A DNA stretch of 36,279 nt, from the NCBI GenBank assembly GCA_947072905.1, contig CAMTKF010000028.1, positions 1 to 36,279 on the forward strand. The letters run 5' to 3'. The notes under the pieces were generated by a model. It was not told where the DNA came from, made no database searches, and was given only the letters and a program-made list of their open reading frames with translations. Both the position numbers and the translations under genes were made by a program. The stretch is from an uncultured Bacteroidales bacterium (GTDB lineage: Bacteria > Bacteroidota > Bacteroidia > Bacteroidales > Muribaculaceae). Below are positions 1 to 8,108 of the stretch, piece after piece; position 1 is the first letter of the stretch; each line of letters starts with the position of its first letter.

Positions 1-115
1 TAATTTACTAATAATCTGCAAATTGTGCAACTTTTTCATTTGTAAATATTTAGAATTTTAATTCAACCAACGGGTATATAAAATGCGATTATGGAGCCTT
101 GTATGGTTGTTGACG

Positions 116-131
116 GGCTTCCTTGGAAGCC
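116..131 (-). terminator. Short hairpin after the M23 peptidase gene, possible terminator
   Basis: Perfect inverted repeat GGCTTC-CTTG-GAAGCC about 20 bases past the stop of the M23 gene. A T-rich tail is missing on both strands, so intrinsic termination is uncertain. The rest of 1-151 is AT-rich and holds no gene I can support. Confidence 0.35.
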
Positions 132-151
132 TGTATCGGTGTGCAGTGTAT

Positions 152-1141
152 TTACCTCACTTTGAGCTTCTGGCCGGGGCGCAGTGTGGCAGATGATTTG
201 ATGCCGTTGAGCTGGCAAATCTTTCTCACTGTGGTGCCGTTGCGCGATGCTATCAGGCTGAGCGAGTCGCCCTTGCGCACTGTGATGCTCTTGGCGCCTT
301 TGCGCGATGCCGATGCTGAAGCCGAAGACTTGCCGCTGCCGTATTCAACCTTGTGGGTTGCGCGATAGGCGTTGGCGTAGGCTGCGTTTGCCTCGGGCGA
401 GAAGTTGCGCGCTTTCTGATAGGTATTTTTGTCGAAAGTGTAGGTGTCGGTATGTGTGGTCTGATTGGCGAAGTCGAAAATAGCCGCGGGGTTGATGGCA
501 TAGCCCATATAGCGGGTTTCGAAGTGGAGGTGAGAGCCTGTTGAGCGTCCGGTGTTACCGGCAAGAGCGATGGGGTCGCCGGCGCGGACGTATGTGTCGG
601 GTTCAACGAGGAACTTTGACAGGTGTCCGTATACGGTCTCGAGGTCGTTGGTATGGCGTATCACTACGTAGTAGCCGTAGCCTTTGCGTTCGTACTTGGT
701 GATGCGGACTTTGCCGTCGAAAGCGGCGCGAACCGTGTCGCCTGTGTTTGCCTTGAGGTCGATACCCTTGTGCATTCGGCGGAAACGGCGACGATAGCCG
801 TAGGGCGAAGTCACGTATCCGGGGTGGGGCATGCAGTACTTGCTTACGTCAATTACGGCGTGCTGGGGTACTACGGCGTTTTTGTAGCAATTGAGGAAGC
901 CGCTGTCCCAACCTTCGGTATAGATGTCGATTTCGGGTTCTTCTTCTTCGGCGAAGAGAGCTTCGAGATACTTCTGTGTATTTTCTACTTCAAGGTTGCC
1001 GTGGCTCTGGCTGGCGATAAGTTCACTGTGCTGCTGGTTGTGCTGGCCCGGAAGACGATAGTTCTGCGCAGAAACAGAGCCTCCGAACAGCAGTGCGAGA
1101 GCGAGAGTGCTTGCGAATGTGATCTTGCGAGAGAGTTTCAT
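152..1141 (-). CDS. Secreted M23 (LytM/lysostaphin-type) peptidase with C-terminal LysM
   Basis: Predicted murein endopeptidase that cuts peptide cross-links of peptidoglycan in the periplasm. A signal peptide (hydrophobic stretch ending SVSAQ) opens the protein. The M23 domain spans about residues 110-225: the zinc ligands fit H124 and D128 in HKGID and H206 in GSHLHFE, and H173 (YGHL) and H204 fit the catalytic histidines, so it looks active. A low-complexity Ser/Ala/Lys linker precedes one LysM domain (about 285-329, VRKGDSLSLIA and LRPGQKLKV) that would bind glycan. I use the ATG giving MKLSRK, which places the signal peptide at the N terminus; an ATG six codons upstream (1159) is also possible. 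It lies 72 bases after ndk on the same strand and may share its transcript. Confidence 0.93.
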   Translation of the reverse strand: MKLSRKITFASTLALALLFGGSVSAQNYRLPGQHNQQHSELIASQSHGNLEVENTQKYLEALFAEEEEPEIDIYTEGWDSGFLNCYKNAVVPQHAVIDVSKYCMPHPGYVTSPYGYRRRFRRMHKGIDLKANTGDTVRAAFDGKVRITKYERKGYGYYVVIRHTNDLETVYGHLSKFLVEPDTYVRAGDPIALAGNTGRSTGSHLHFETRYMGYAINPAAIFDFANQTTHTDTYTFDKNTYQKARNFSPEANAAYANAYRATHKVEYGSGKSSASASASRKGAKSITVRKGDSLSLIASRNGTTVRKICQLNGIKSSATLRPGQKLKVR

Positions 1142-1213
1142 TACTGATTTAAAGTACATTTGGAGAGATCGAGGGGGAATTGTCGAGACCTCGTATGTGT
1201 CTTAAAAAATTAA

Positions 1214-1675
1214 TTATTGTTCGTCGGGTGCGTAAGTCGCATTGAAAGTCGGCATCGTGTAGTCAAAGATTTCTTCGGGCTTGAAGAATCGGTTGATCTC
1301 AATCACGGCATTTTCGGGCGAGTCGGAGGCATGCACTATGTTTTCCTGTCCGCTCATACCGAAGTCGCCACGGATGGTACCGGGAGCGGCTTTGCGGCAA
1401 TTGGTTGCGCCGGTCATGGCTCGTACAACTTCAACAGCATCCTTGCCCTTGAGTACCATCACAATCACAGGTGTGCGGGTCATAGAATCGACCAGCGAAG
1501 GGAAAAATGGACGGTCGACAAGATGAGCGTAGTGCTCGCGAAGAATTTTCTCGTCGAGCTGCATCATCTTTATGCCGGTAACGATAAGCCCTTTGCGCTG
1601 GTAGCGTGTGATAACGTCGCCTATGAGACTGCGCTGGATTGTCGAGGGTTTCAGGATTACAAAAGTCTGCTCCAT
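1214..1675 (-). CDS. ndk: Nucleoside diphosphate kinase
   Basis: Transfers the gamma-phosphate of ATP to other (d)NDPs through a phosphohistidine, balancing nucleotide pools in the cytosol. The 153-residue protein has the family's usual size plus a short C-terminal tail. Visible landmarks are K9 near the N terminus (VILKP), the Thr-Asn and GTIRGDF region (residues 91-105) and the active-site stretch ENIVHASDS, with H115 as the phosphorylated histidine. The family norm here is NxxHGSDS, so Ala replaces Gly after His, a conservative change. The ATG at 1675 is preceded by a good -7 box about 50 bases upstream, so this gene probably heads its own transcript, which may run into the M23 gene. Confidence 0.97.
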   Translation of the reverse strand: MEQTFVILKPSTIQRSLIGDVITRYQRKGLIVTGIKMMQLDEKILREHYAHLVDRPFFPSLVDSMTRTPVIVMVLKGKDAVEVVRAMTGATNCRKAAPGTIRGDFGMSGQENIVHASDSPENAVIEINRFFKPEEIFDYTMPTFNATYAPDEQ

Positions 1676-1726
1676 GACTTGGATGTCAACGTGTTAATTA
1701 TTGTAAATGCGATTTCTTGCACTCTT

Positions 1727-1758
1727 CAAAGTTACAAAAAATCATCCTATTGTGGAAA
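1727..1758 (-). promoter_or_regulatory. Bacteroidetes-type promoter of ndk
   Basis: The minus strand reads TAACTTTG (1734 to 1727), a match to the -7 consensus TAnnTTTG. A weak TTTC lies 20 bases upstream in place of TTTG. The ndk start codon is about 50 bases downstream. Confidence 0.55.
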
Positions 1759-1940
1759 TTTTTCTTGATTAAAAAATGCTAACGCAATGCGCATGTGTTA
1801 AATATACCCCTCTAAAAAACCTCATAATAGAAAGTTGCGTAAAAATATGTTTTACAACATAAAATCAACATTTGCTTGTGTTTTGGTGTTATCATGTTAA
1901 AAATGTAGTTAAACAAATGTTAAAGCTCTGTGCTTGAAAA

Positions 1941-1986
1941 GAAAATCCGGAGGCAGTTCATTTTTCAGAACCGCCTCCGGATTTTC
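1941..1986 (-). terminator. Intrinsic terminator of fabG
   Basis: A perfect 14-base stem (GAAAATCCGGAGGC and its complement) encloses an 18-base loop, 23 bases after the fabG stop. On the minus strand the stem runs into TTTTCTTTTC. The remaining intergenic space (about 1760-1940) is AT-rich, with a small hairpin (TATGTT-TTAC-AACATA) and no gene. Confidence 0.85.
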
Positions 1987-2009
1987 TATGTATCAGTCAG
2001 GGGATGAAA

Positions 2010-2756
2010 TTACATGTTCATACCGCCGTCAACCTGGATAACCTGGCCCGAAACATAGCTCGAGAGGTCAGACGCGAGGAAGAGGGCAACAGAAGCGATG
2101 TCTTCAACCTTACCGCCGCGGCGCAGGGGAATCTTCTTGATCCATTCGGCGCGGATGTCGTCGGGCAGGGCAGCAGTCATGGCTGTTTCGATAAAGCCGG
2201 GAGCGATGGCGTTGGCGCGGATGCCGCGTGAGCCTACTTCCTGAGCGATACTCTTGGCAAGAGCGATAAGACCGGCCTTTGATGCAGCGTAGTTTGACTG
2301 ACCGGCATTGCCGTGTACGCCTACTACAGAAGCCATGTTGATGATAGAGCCTGAACGCTGGCGCAGCATGATGGGCAGCACGGCGTTGATGAAGTTGAAG
2401 GCCGATTTGAGGTTAACGGCGATAACGGCATCCCACTGCTGTTCGGTCATGCGCATCATAAGGCCGTCCTTTGTGATACCGGCGTTGTTTACAAGGATAT
2501 CAATGCGACCGAAGTCGTTCTTGACCTGTTCAACAACCTCTTTGGTCTGGTTGAAATCGGCAGCGTTTGAAGCGTAGCCCTTGCATTTCACACCGAGAGC
2601 TTCGATTTCGGCTTCGGTCTGTTTGCCGTTTTCATCAATTACGAGGTCGGTGAAGGCGATGTTGGCGCCTTCCTGAGCGAAACGGATAGCGAGAGCTTTT
2701 CCGATACCGCGGGCCGCACCTGTGATGAGAGCGGTCTTTCCTTCAAGAAGTTTCAT
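2010..2756 (-). CDS. fabG: 3-oxoacyl-[acyl-carrier-protein] reductase FabG
   Basis: NADPH-dependent reduction of 3-oxoacyl-ACP, the first reductive step of the type II fatty-acid elongation cycle. It is a 248-residue classical short-chain dehydrogenase: the cofactor motif TGAARGIG is at residues 12-19, NNAG at 90-93, and the catalytic tetrad is N115, S143, Y156 and K160 (YAASK). The C terminus (SSYVSGQVIQVDGGMNM) is typical of bacterial FabG. It is monocistronic, with its own -7 box upstream and a strong terminator downstream. Other SDR reductases share this fold, but the length, the C-terminal signature and the lack of insertions all favour FabG. Confidence 0.95.
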   Translation of the reverse strand: MKLLEGKTALITGAARGIGKALAIRFAQEGANIAFTDLVIDENGKQTEAEIEALGVKCKGYASNAADFNQTKEVVEQVKNDFGRIDILVNNAGITKDGLMMRMTEQQWDAVIAVNLKSAFNFINAVLPIMLRQRSGSIINMASVVGVHGNAGQSNYAASKAGLIALAKSIAQEVGSRGIRANAIAPGFIETAMTAALPDDIRAEWIKKIPLRRGGKVEDIASVALFLASDLSSYVSGQVIQVDGGMNM

Positions 2757-2797
2757 GTTTTTATCAGTTTTTTGACAGTTTATTCGGTTTTAGGCTG

Positions 2798-2805
2798 CAA
2801 AGTTA
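2798..2805 (-). promoter_or_regulatory. -7 promoter box of fabG
   Basis: TAACTTTG on the minus strand, 42 bases upstream of the fabG start, fits the TAnnTTTG consensus. I see no good TTTG at the correct distance upstream, so this is a partial match. Confidence 0.45.
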
Positions 2806-2847
2806 ATGAAAAATTCGCAAATTTGGATTAGGTGCTTTGAACAACTT

Positions 2848-3327
2848 CTAATTTATGGCCGTTTCAAAGGCTGTTTCCAAGGCCGAGAGAGCCTGCGGGT
2901 CAATGGCATCGGCAGGAAAAATCACTATGTCGCTCACCGCCGGTCCGGTCTTGAAAATGATACGTGAGCCGCTGTGCTCCAAGCCCGATACCTCGAATGT
3001 GCCAAGCTGTTGCGAAGTGGTTTGTCCGGTTTCGTCGTCGGTTGTCTCCCGTATCAGGCTCAGCGACTTGCCTTCGAGTGAGCAGGCATTGGCAAGGGTA
3101 CGCCGAGCCAGTTCGGGCAGCGCCGCATATCTGATTATTACAAACGACATTACCATGGGGTAGATAATCAACAGCAGCATCAGCCCTATTATGGCCATGC
3201 GGATGTCGAGCATCAGCCCCGCGGCAATCACCGCGAGTGCCAAGGCCGGAAACCACCACGCGCGCCATAAGATACGGCGCGCTATGGCGGCAAGGTATGC
3301 CGAGGATGTCACCCGGTTTGAATCCAT
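2848..3327 (-). CDS. Small two-helix membrane protein, function unknown
   Basis: A 159-residue protein that I cannot place in a named family. Two adjacent hydrophobic segments (about residues 25-45 and 47-70) form a membrane hairpin after a short basic N terminus. The remaining 85 residues are soluble and carry Glu/Thr-rich sequence (ETTDDETGQTTSQQ) followed by an alternating beta-like pattern. The start lies 2 bases after the stop of the M3 peptidase, so it is the last gene of the five-gene operon that begins with the rhomboid proteins. Position suggests an envelope role, but nothing in the sequence proves one. Confidence 0.75.
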   Translation of the reverse strand: MDSNRVTSSAYLAAIARRILWRAWWFPALALAVIAAGLMLDIRMAIIGLMLLLIIYPMVMSFVIIRYAALPELARRTLANACSLEGKSLSLIRETTDDETGQTTSQQLGTFEVSGLEHSGSRIIFKTGPAVSDIVIFPADAIDPQALSALETAFETAIN

Positions 3328-3329
3328 AA

Positions 3330-5414
3330 TTATTTCAGGATGCCGTCGCGGCGCATAAGAGCATCAACCGAGGGATCCTGGCCGCGGAAACGGCGATAGA
3401 GTTCAGCAGGGTCTTCAGATCCGCCCTTTTCGAGAACGTTGGTGCGGAATGCGTCGGCTGTCTTTTTGTCGAAAATACCGTTCTGTTTGAAAAAGTCGAA
3501 GGCATCGGCATCGAGTACTTCGGCCCATTTGTAGCTGTAGTAGCCGGCTGCATATCCGCCCGAGAAGATGTGTGAGAACTGGGGCGATGTGAGTGAACCT
3601 TCTACGGGGGCGAAAATCTCAACAGGCTTCACGGCGGCGATTTCAAAGGCCACGGCATCGTCAACGGGAGCGGTGGTGGTGTGCCATGCCATATCGAGGA
3701 ATCCGAACATGAGCTGGCGCATGCAGGCGTAGGCCGCGCCATACTGCTGTGAAGCCACCAGGCGGTCTATCTGTTCCTGCGGTATTGAGTCGCCGTTGAT
3801 GTAGTGGCGTGCAAAACCGTCGAGGAATTCTTTTTCGTTGAGATAATTTTCGTTGAACTGCGAGGGTAATTCAACGAAATCGCGATAAACGTTTGTACCC
3901 GAGAGCGATGCGTATTTACCCTTGGCAAGCAGGCCGTGCAGCGAGTGTCCGAACTCGTGCAGGAATGTCTCCACTTCGTATGGAGTGAGAAGCGAGGGTT
4001 TGTCGGCGGTGGGCTTTGTGAAGTTCATCACTATAGAGATGTGCGGACGGTGGTCAACACCTGTGCTGTCTACATACTGCTCGAAGAGGTTGGTCATCCA
4101 TGCACCCTGACGCTTTGAGGCGCGGGGGAAGAAGTCGGTGTAGAGCACGCCTATGAAGTTGCCGTCGGCATCGTTCACATCAAATGCCTTTACATCGGGG
4201 TGATACACCTCTATCGAGGGATTCTGTGTGAATTGCAGGCCGTAGAGCTTGGTGGCAAGGCCAAATACGCCCTTGATTGTATTGTCGAGCTCGAAGTAGG
4301 GGCGCAGAGCTTCCTCGTCAAACGAGTACTTGGCAGTCTTGAGTTTATTGGCATAGAAACTGTAGTCCCAAGGCATCATGGTGAATGGGCGGCCTTCGGT
4401 TTCAGAAGCGAAAGCGTTGAGTTCGGCTATTTCAGCCTTCATGGGAGCGGTATATGCTTCGCGCAGCTGATTGAGCAGCTTGTACACACCTTCGGGGTTC
4501 TTGGCCATGGTGCGTTTGAGCGAGTGGGTGGCATAGTTGGGCGAACCCAGCAGATTGGCAATCTTTCGGCGAACATCGGCTATGTTTTTCATAACCTCGA
4601 TGTTTGAGTATTCGCCTGAGGTATTGCGGCCGGTATAAAGACGCCACATGCGTTCGCGCAGGTCGCGGCGGGTTGAGTTCTTCATGAACGACATGTACAC
4701 CGGAGCATCGAGAGTAAAGAGGTATTCACCTTCGCGGCCTTTTTCCTTTGCAGCTTCGGCCGCGGGAGCGGTGGAGCTTTCGGGCAGTCCGTCGAGGTCG
4801 GCCGCGGTAAGCCACATTTCGTATGTAGGCATCTCTTTGAGCACATTCTGGCCGAAGAGAGTGGTGAGTTGTGTCAGTTCGGCCGAGAGCTTGCGGTAAG
4901 TCTCGCGGTCTTCACCCTGCAGGTTTGCGCCGTTCTGGGCAAACATATCGTATGTATTCTGCAACAGGGTAGTCTGCTCGGGATCGAGTTTATATGAGGC
5001 CCGGTTTTCGTAAACGGCCTTCACTCTGTTCCACAGCCCCTCGTTGAGGATTATAGAAGTGGAATAGTCGCTGAGCTTGGGCGATACTTTCATAGCAATC
5101 TCGAGCATTTCATCGTCGGCATTAGCCGAGAGCATGGGGTAAAATACTCCAAGCACGCGGTTGAGGTCGTTGCCCACGCGTTCGAGAGCGACTATGGTGT
5201 TTTCAAAATCGGGAGCCGATTGGTTGTCCACTATCTGTTTGATCTCGGCATTGGCTTTTTCTATGCCGCGGTCGATAGCCTCCTCATAATGCGAGTTTTT
5301 AATCTGCGAGAAGGGCGCTGTGTTGTGCGTAGTGTTAAATTCTTGAAAGAACGGATTTTCTGCGTTTGCCATAATAGCGAGGAAAATGAATATGGGAACA
5401 AGAATATTTCTCAT
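3330..5414 (-). CDS. Secreted M3-family zinc metallopeptidase (Dcp-like peptidyl-dipeptidase)
   Basis: Thimet-oligopeptidase-family enzyme, 694 residues, the usual size for bacterial Dcp/oligopeptidase A. It degrades short peptides, in Dcp by removing C-terminal dipeptides. A hydrophobic N terminus (MRNILVPIFIFLAIMANAE) is a signal peptide, which points to the periplasm. The zinc motif HEFGH has ligands H486 and H490 with catalytic E487; E515 (FVELPSQ) fits as the third ligand. The conserved YAAGYYSYKWAEV block near the C terminus contributes to substrate binding in this family. It lies 17 bases after the EEP-family gene in a compact operon with rhomboid proteases, suggesting joint work in envelope peptide turnover (inference). 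No missing key residues are seen. Confidence 0.93.
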   Translation of the reverse strand: MRNILVPIFIFLAIMANAENPFFQEFNTTHNTAPFSQIKNSHYEEAIDRGIEKANAEIKQIVDNQSAPDFENTIVALERVGNDLNRVLGVFYPMLSANADDEMLEIAMKVSPKLSDYSTSIILNEGLWNRVKAVYENRASYKLDPEQTTLLQNTYDMFAQNGANLQGEDRETYRKLSAELTQLTTLFGQNVLKEMPTYEMWLTAADLDGLPESSTAPAAEAAKEKGREGEYLFTLDAPVYMSFMKNSTRRDLRERMWRLYTGRNTSGEYSNIEVMKNIADVRRKIANLLGSPNYATHSLKRTMAKNPEGVYKLLNQLREAYTAPMKAEIAELNAFASETEGRPFTMMPWDYSFYANKLKTAKYSFDEEALRPYFELDNTIKGVFGLATKLYGLQFTQNPSIEVYHPDVKAFDVNDADGNFIGVLYTDFFPRASKRQGAWMTNLFEQYVDSTGVDHRPHISIVMNFTKPTADKPSLLTPYEVETFLHEFGHSLHGLLAKGKYASLSGTNVYRDFVELPSQFNENYLNEKEFLDGFARHYINGDSIPQEQIDRLVASQQYGAAYACMRQLMFGFLDMAWHTTTAPVDDAVAFEIAAVKPVEIFAPVEGSLTSPQFSHIFSGGYAAGYYSYKWAEVLDADAFDFFKQNGIFDKKTADAFRTNVLEKGGSEDPAELYRRFRGQDPSVDALMRRDGILK

Positions 5415-5431
5415 ATATATGAAATTAAAGG

Positions 5432-6583
5432 TTAGTTGTCAGATTGGTTTATAGCGAAAGTCACCAGCAGGGGGTAATGGTCGCTCAGGCGGCTGTTACC
5501 CCGGCGCATGCGCAGCGGAGTGAGGTTGCCGCGGTACAGTACATGGTCTATTCTGAAATAGAAACGGTCGGCGTTAAATGTGACCATGGGGCCGAAGCCG
5601 AGTTGCGGATATACCTCGCGCATCTTGAAATCGGCAAGCCTGCGCAGGGCGTAGCATCCGGGCACATCATTGAAGTCACCGGCCACAATTACATTAGGGC
5701 CACCGAAATGCTCTATATAGTCGCATACGCGTTCGGTGTCGAGTTTTCGCTGCACGGCGGCATGCTGAACTTTCGACAGCAGGGTGTGGCGCACGTCCTT
5801 CAGCGTATTCTTGAGTCCGCCATCGCTCTCATCGAGCTTGGTGATATCTTTATACAGTTCCTTGTCAGACGGAGTAAGGCCATAAGACTGCAGATGTACA
5901 TTTATAAGTGTGACGGGTGTACCCTCGATGTTTAGCCTGAATAAGGCAATCTCGTTGCCCGGTTTATTATTAGCCCCGGTGTGTATACACTCGGCCGTAT
6001 ATTTTGAAAGCAAAGCTTGCGATTCGCCGTAATGAAGCACGTATGGATAAGCCTGATGCAGCGAATCAATCTGCCTTGACGATATTCTCAGATTACGGTC
6101 GGGCGACAATACCCTCACCTCCTGAAGGTTCACCACATCGGCATTGAACTTGAGGATGTAGCTTAATGTGGGGTTGTAGTCCTCGGGCATAGAACCCTCC
6201 ATATCGTTCAGATTGGCCGTATTATAGGTGAGGAATGAGAAATGCGGGCAATCAGCATATTTCTTCATTGAAGGACCGGTGATGTTGAGAGGCGAAAACT
6301 CCCATATTGCCGATGCGCAGGCTATGTATGTGAACAAGCACAGAACCAAGGCTTTGCGACACCAAAAGGCATCGAGTACAGTTACAAATATCATCAATAA
6401 CAGCCATGCCGGAAATGTAAGCACCATAAGGCATATACCCTTGATGGAGTCGGGAGCTATGTTGCCGCCATAAGAAGCCGCTGCCAGCCCCAGGGCTGCT
6501 GTCACGGTCAACAGCCACAGAATAGTCCGGGCAAAATTTCGCCAGAAAGAATTACGTTTTGTTTCAGCAATGGAATTCTTCAT
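5432..6583 (-). CDS. Membrane-anchored endonuclease/exonuclease/phosphatase (EEP) family protein
   Basis: A 383-residue protein with three hydrophobic helices in the first 110 residues, then an EEP (DNase I-like) fold domain. Metal-binding and catalytic signatures are visible: TYNTANLND near the domain start, NLQEVR with the metal-ligand Glu, VAGDFNDVPGC with the Asp/Asn pair, and the terminal LSDHYPL with catalytic His. This family includes nucleases, sphingomyelinases and inositol phosphatases, and substrate cannot be read from these motifs. A membrane anchor and a likely periplasmic catalytic domain argue against a housekeeping DNA-repair enzyme. The start is 1 base after the upstream rhomboid stop, so the genes are translationally close. 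Confidence 0.88.
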   Translation of the reverse strand: MKNSIAETKRNSFWRNFARTILWLLTVTAALGLAAASYGGNIAPDSIKGICLMVLTFPAWLLLMIFVTVLDAFWCRKALVLCLFTYIACASAIWEFSPLNITGPSMKKYADCPHFSFLTYNTANLNDMEGSMPEDYNPTLSYILKFNADVVNLQEVRVLSPDRNLRISSRQIDSLHQAYPYVLHYGESQALLSKYTAECIHTGANNKPGNEIALFRLNIEGTPVTLINVHLQSYGLTPSDKELYKDITKLDESDGGLKNTLKDVRHTLLSKVQHAAVQRKLDTERVCDYIEHFGGPNVIVAGDFNDVPGCYALRRLADFKMREVYPQLGFGPMVTFNADRFYFRIDHVLYRGNLTPLRMRRGNSRLSDHYPLLVTFAINQSDN

Positions 6584-6584
6584 A

Positions 6585-7244
6585 TTACCGTCGGTTATTC
6601 ATGAATAAGTCGGCCCGTTCAGATGCGCTGAGCGAGGAGAAGCCCGATTGCTCTATCTTGTTGAGCAGGGTGGGGTTGATGGATGAATCAGCCGCAGGCA
6701 GAGGCTTGTGCAGCCGTCCGGCCAGCGCACCGGCTATAATACCCGCTACGTGGGCCAGGCTGCCGGCAGGATTGGGGCCTGCCACACCTGTGGCCGCAAT
6801 GGCAAGCGCTGCAAGGAGTATGAAGCGCCAATGGCTCATGGGTCGACGCCGGTTGCACAGCACACAGGCGCCTATGCCCAATATCGAAGCCGAGCAACCG
6901 GAAAGGCGGATGTCGCCTTGGGCTACACTCCCGGTTGCAATGAATGCCATACCGCCGATTATGCCCGATAATAGATAAACAGCTGTCATTGACAAGCCCG
7001 ATAGCCGGCTCTCATACCAGGCACCTATGAATAACAGTGCCACAATGTTGCAGATCAGATGCACCGGATATGTATGCAGAAACATATAGCTGACGATGCG
7101 CCACGGCTCTGCGATGTCCACCGCCGGCGAACCCGACAGGGCAAGCATATCGGCCGCTCCGCCTATATTGGCTGCCATGAACACCAATAGATTGAGCAGT
7201 ATGAGAATCCAGGTGGCGTATGCCGACAGCAGCTTCAGATTCAT
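6585..7244 (-). CDS. Second rhomboid-family intramembrane serine protease
   Basis: A 219-residue polytopic membrane protein of the rhomboid family, which cuts substrates within or next to the lipid bilayer. Signatures are FLHTYPVHLICNI (the HxxxxHxxxN motif of TM2), GCSAS as the likely GxSx nucleophile loop of TM4, and AHVAG with the TM6 histidine. The canonical loop is GASG, so this copy has Cys and Ala in place of the flanking residues, and activity is likely but not certain. Its ATG shares a single base with the stop of the preceding rhomboid gene (TGATG), implying coupled translation. A short soluble tail at the C terminus ends in Arg residues. It is clearly diverged from its neighbour, not a recent duplicate. 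Confidence 0.88.
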   Translation of the reverse strand: MNLKLLSAYATWILILLNLLVFMAANIGGAADMLALSGSPAVDIAEPWRIVSYMFLHTYPVHLICNIVALLFIGAWYESRLSGLSMTAVYLLSGIIGGMAFIATGSVAQGDIRLSGCSASILGIGACVLCNRRRPMSHWRFILLAALAIAATGVAGPNPAGSLAHVAGIIAGALAGRLHKPLPAADSSINPTLLNKIEQSGFSSLSASERADLFMNNRR

Positions 7245-7993
7245 CAGAAGAACCAGTGATTGTTAAACACTCCTTTCTTTTTCCAGTACAATATGAGCAA
7301 TACACCGGCTATCATACCTCCGAGGTGGGCGAAGTGTGCCACGTTGTCGGCGGTGTTGTTGCTGATTCCAAGCAGCAATTCCATAGCGCCCGAGCCTATT
7401 ACGACCCACTTGGCCTTGACCGGTACAGGAATGAACATGAGATAAACCTGCTGGTTGGGATACAGCATGCCGAACGCGAGCAGTACGCCGTAAATGGCAC
7501 CCGAAGCTCCTACCATCGAACCGTTGACAAGCATGTTGATGCGAGCCATCGTGGGGTCGGCAAAGTTATAGCCATCCTTAAGGTAGTTCCAGCCCATGTT
7601 GATTATCTGTTGATAGTCTTCAGGTGAATACATGCCTGTGTACTTGCTGAGTAGAGCGGCATATATGCCCATCTGCAACAAGGCGGCGAAAAGTCCGCAC
7701 GATATGTAGTAGAAGAGAAACCTCGACGAGCCCATGGAACGTTCGATAATTCCGCCAAACATCACGAGCATGAACATGTTGAAGAACAGATGCACAAATC
7801 CGGCATGGATAAACATGTATGTGAATAACTGAGCCACGTTAAATCCCGGCGACGAGAAATAATGCAAAGCAAACAATTGCGACAGTTTGGCATCGAGCGA
7901 TGGAACGAGAGCCATCACGCCCCAGAACAATACGTTGAGAATCACCAGATTCTTGGTTACGGGGGGCATATTTTGGAAAAGTCTCTGTATCAT
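7244..7993 (-). CDS. Rhomboid-family intramembrane serine protease
   Basis: First gene of the five-gene operon. The 249-residue protein shows all rhomboid landmarks: FIHAGFVHLFFNM in TM2, the nucleophile motif GASGAIYG in TM4 and AHLGG in TM6, which together give a Ser-His dyad. Six or more membrane segments are evident. An extra loop of about 40 residues (near TGMYSPEDYQQ) separates TM3 from TM4. Known bacterial rhomboids process membrane proteins such as TatA in Providencia; the substrate here is unknown. Its position just before another rhomboid suggests a tandem pair with split substrates or a heteromeric partner (inference). Confidence 0.93.
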   Translation of the reverse strand: MIQRLFQNMPPVTKNLVILNVLFWGVMALVPSLDAKLSQLFALHYFSSPGFNVAQLFTYMFIHAGFVHLFFNMFMLVMFGGIIERSMGSSRFLFYYISCGLFAALLQMGIYAALLSKYTGMYSPEDYQQIINMGWNYLKDGYNFADPTMARINMLVNGSMVGASGAIYGVLLAFGMLYPNQQVYLMFIPVPVKAKWVVIGSGAMELLLGISNNTADNVAHFAHLGGMIAGVLLILYWKKKGVFNNHWFF

Positions 7994-8025
7994 TGTCTTC
8001 TTTTTGTTCTTTTATATATAATCTG

Positions 8026-8033
8026 CAAAATTA
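8026..8033 (-). promoter_or_regulatory. -7 box upstream of the rhomboid operon
   Basis: TAATTTTG on the minus strand, 32 bases before the first rhomboid start, matches TAnnTTTG. The -33 region is only AT-rich (CTTTA), so this is a moderate match. Confidence 0.45.
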
Positions 8034-8068
8034 CAAAAAATCATATAATTAAAGAGTTAATAAAACTC

Positions 8069-8101
8069 AAATCCCCGCCATCGGATTAATGACGGGGATT
8101 T
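8069..8101 (-). terminator. Intrinsic terminator after RNase G
   Basis: On the minus strand AAATCCCCGTCAT pairs with ATGGCGGGGATTT around a 7-base loop, 8 bases after the rng stop. The stem holds one G-U pair. The following AT-rich sequence leads into the rhomboid promoter. Confidence 0.75.
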
Positions 8102-8108
8102 GCTGATG

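Noticed and set aside
623-1147. 174-codon open frame opposite the M23 gene
   Set aside because: Shadow of the peptidase reading frame, with no domain or promoter.
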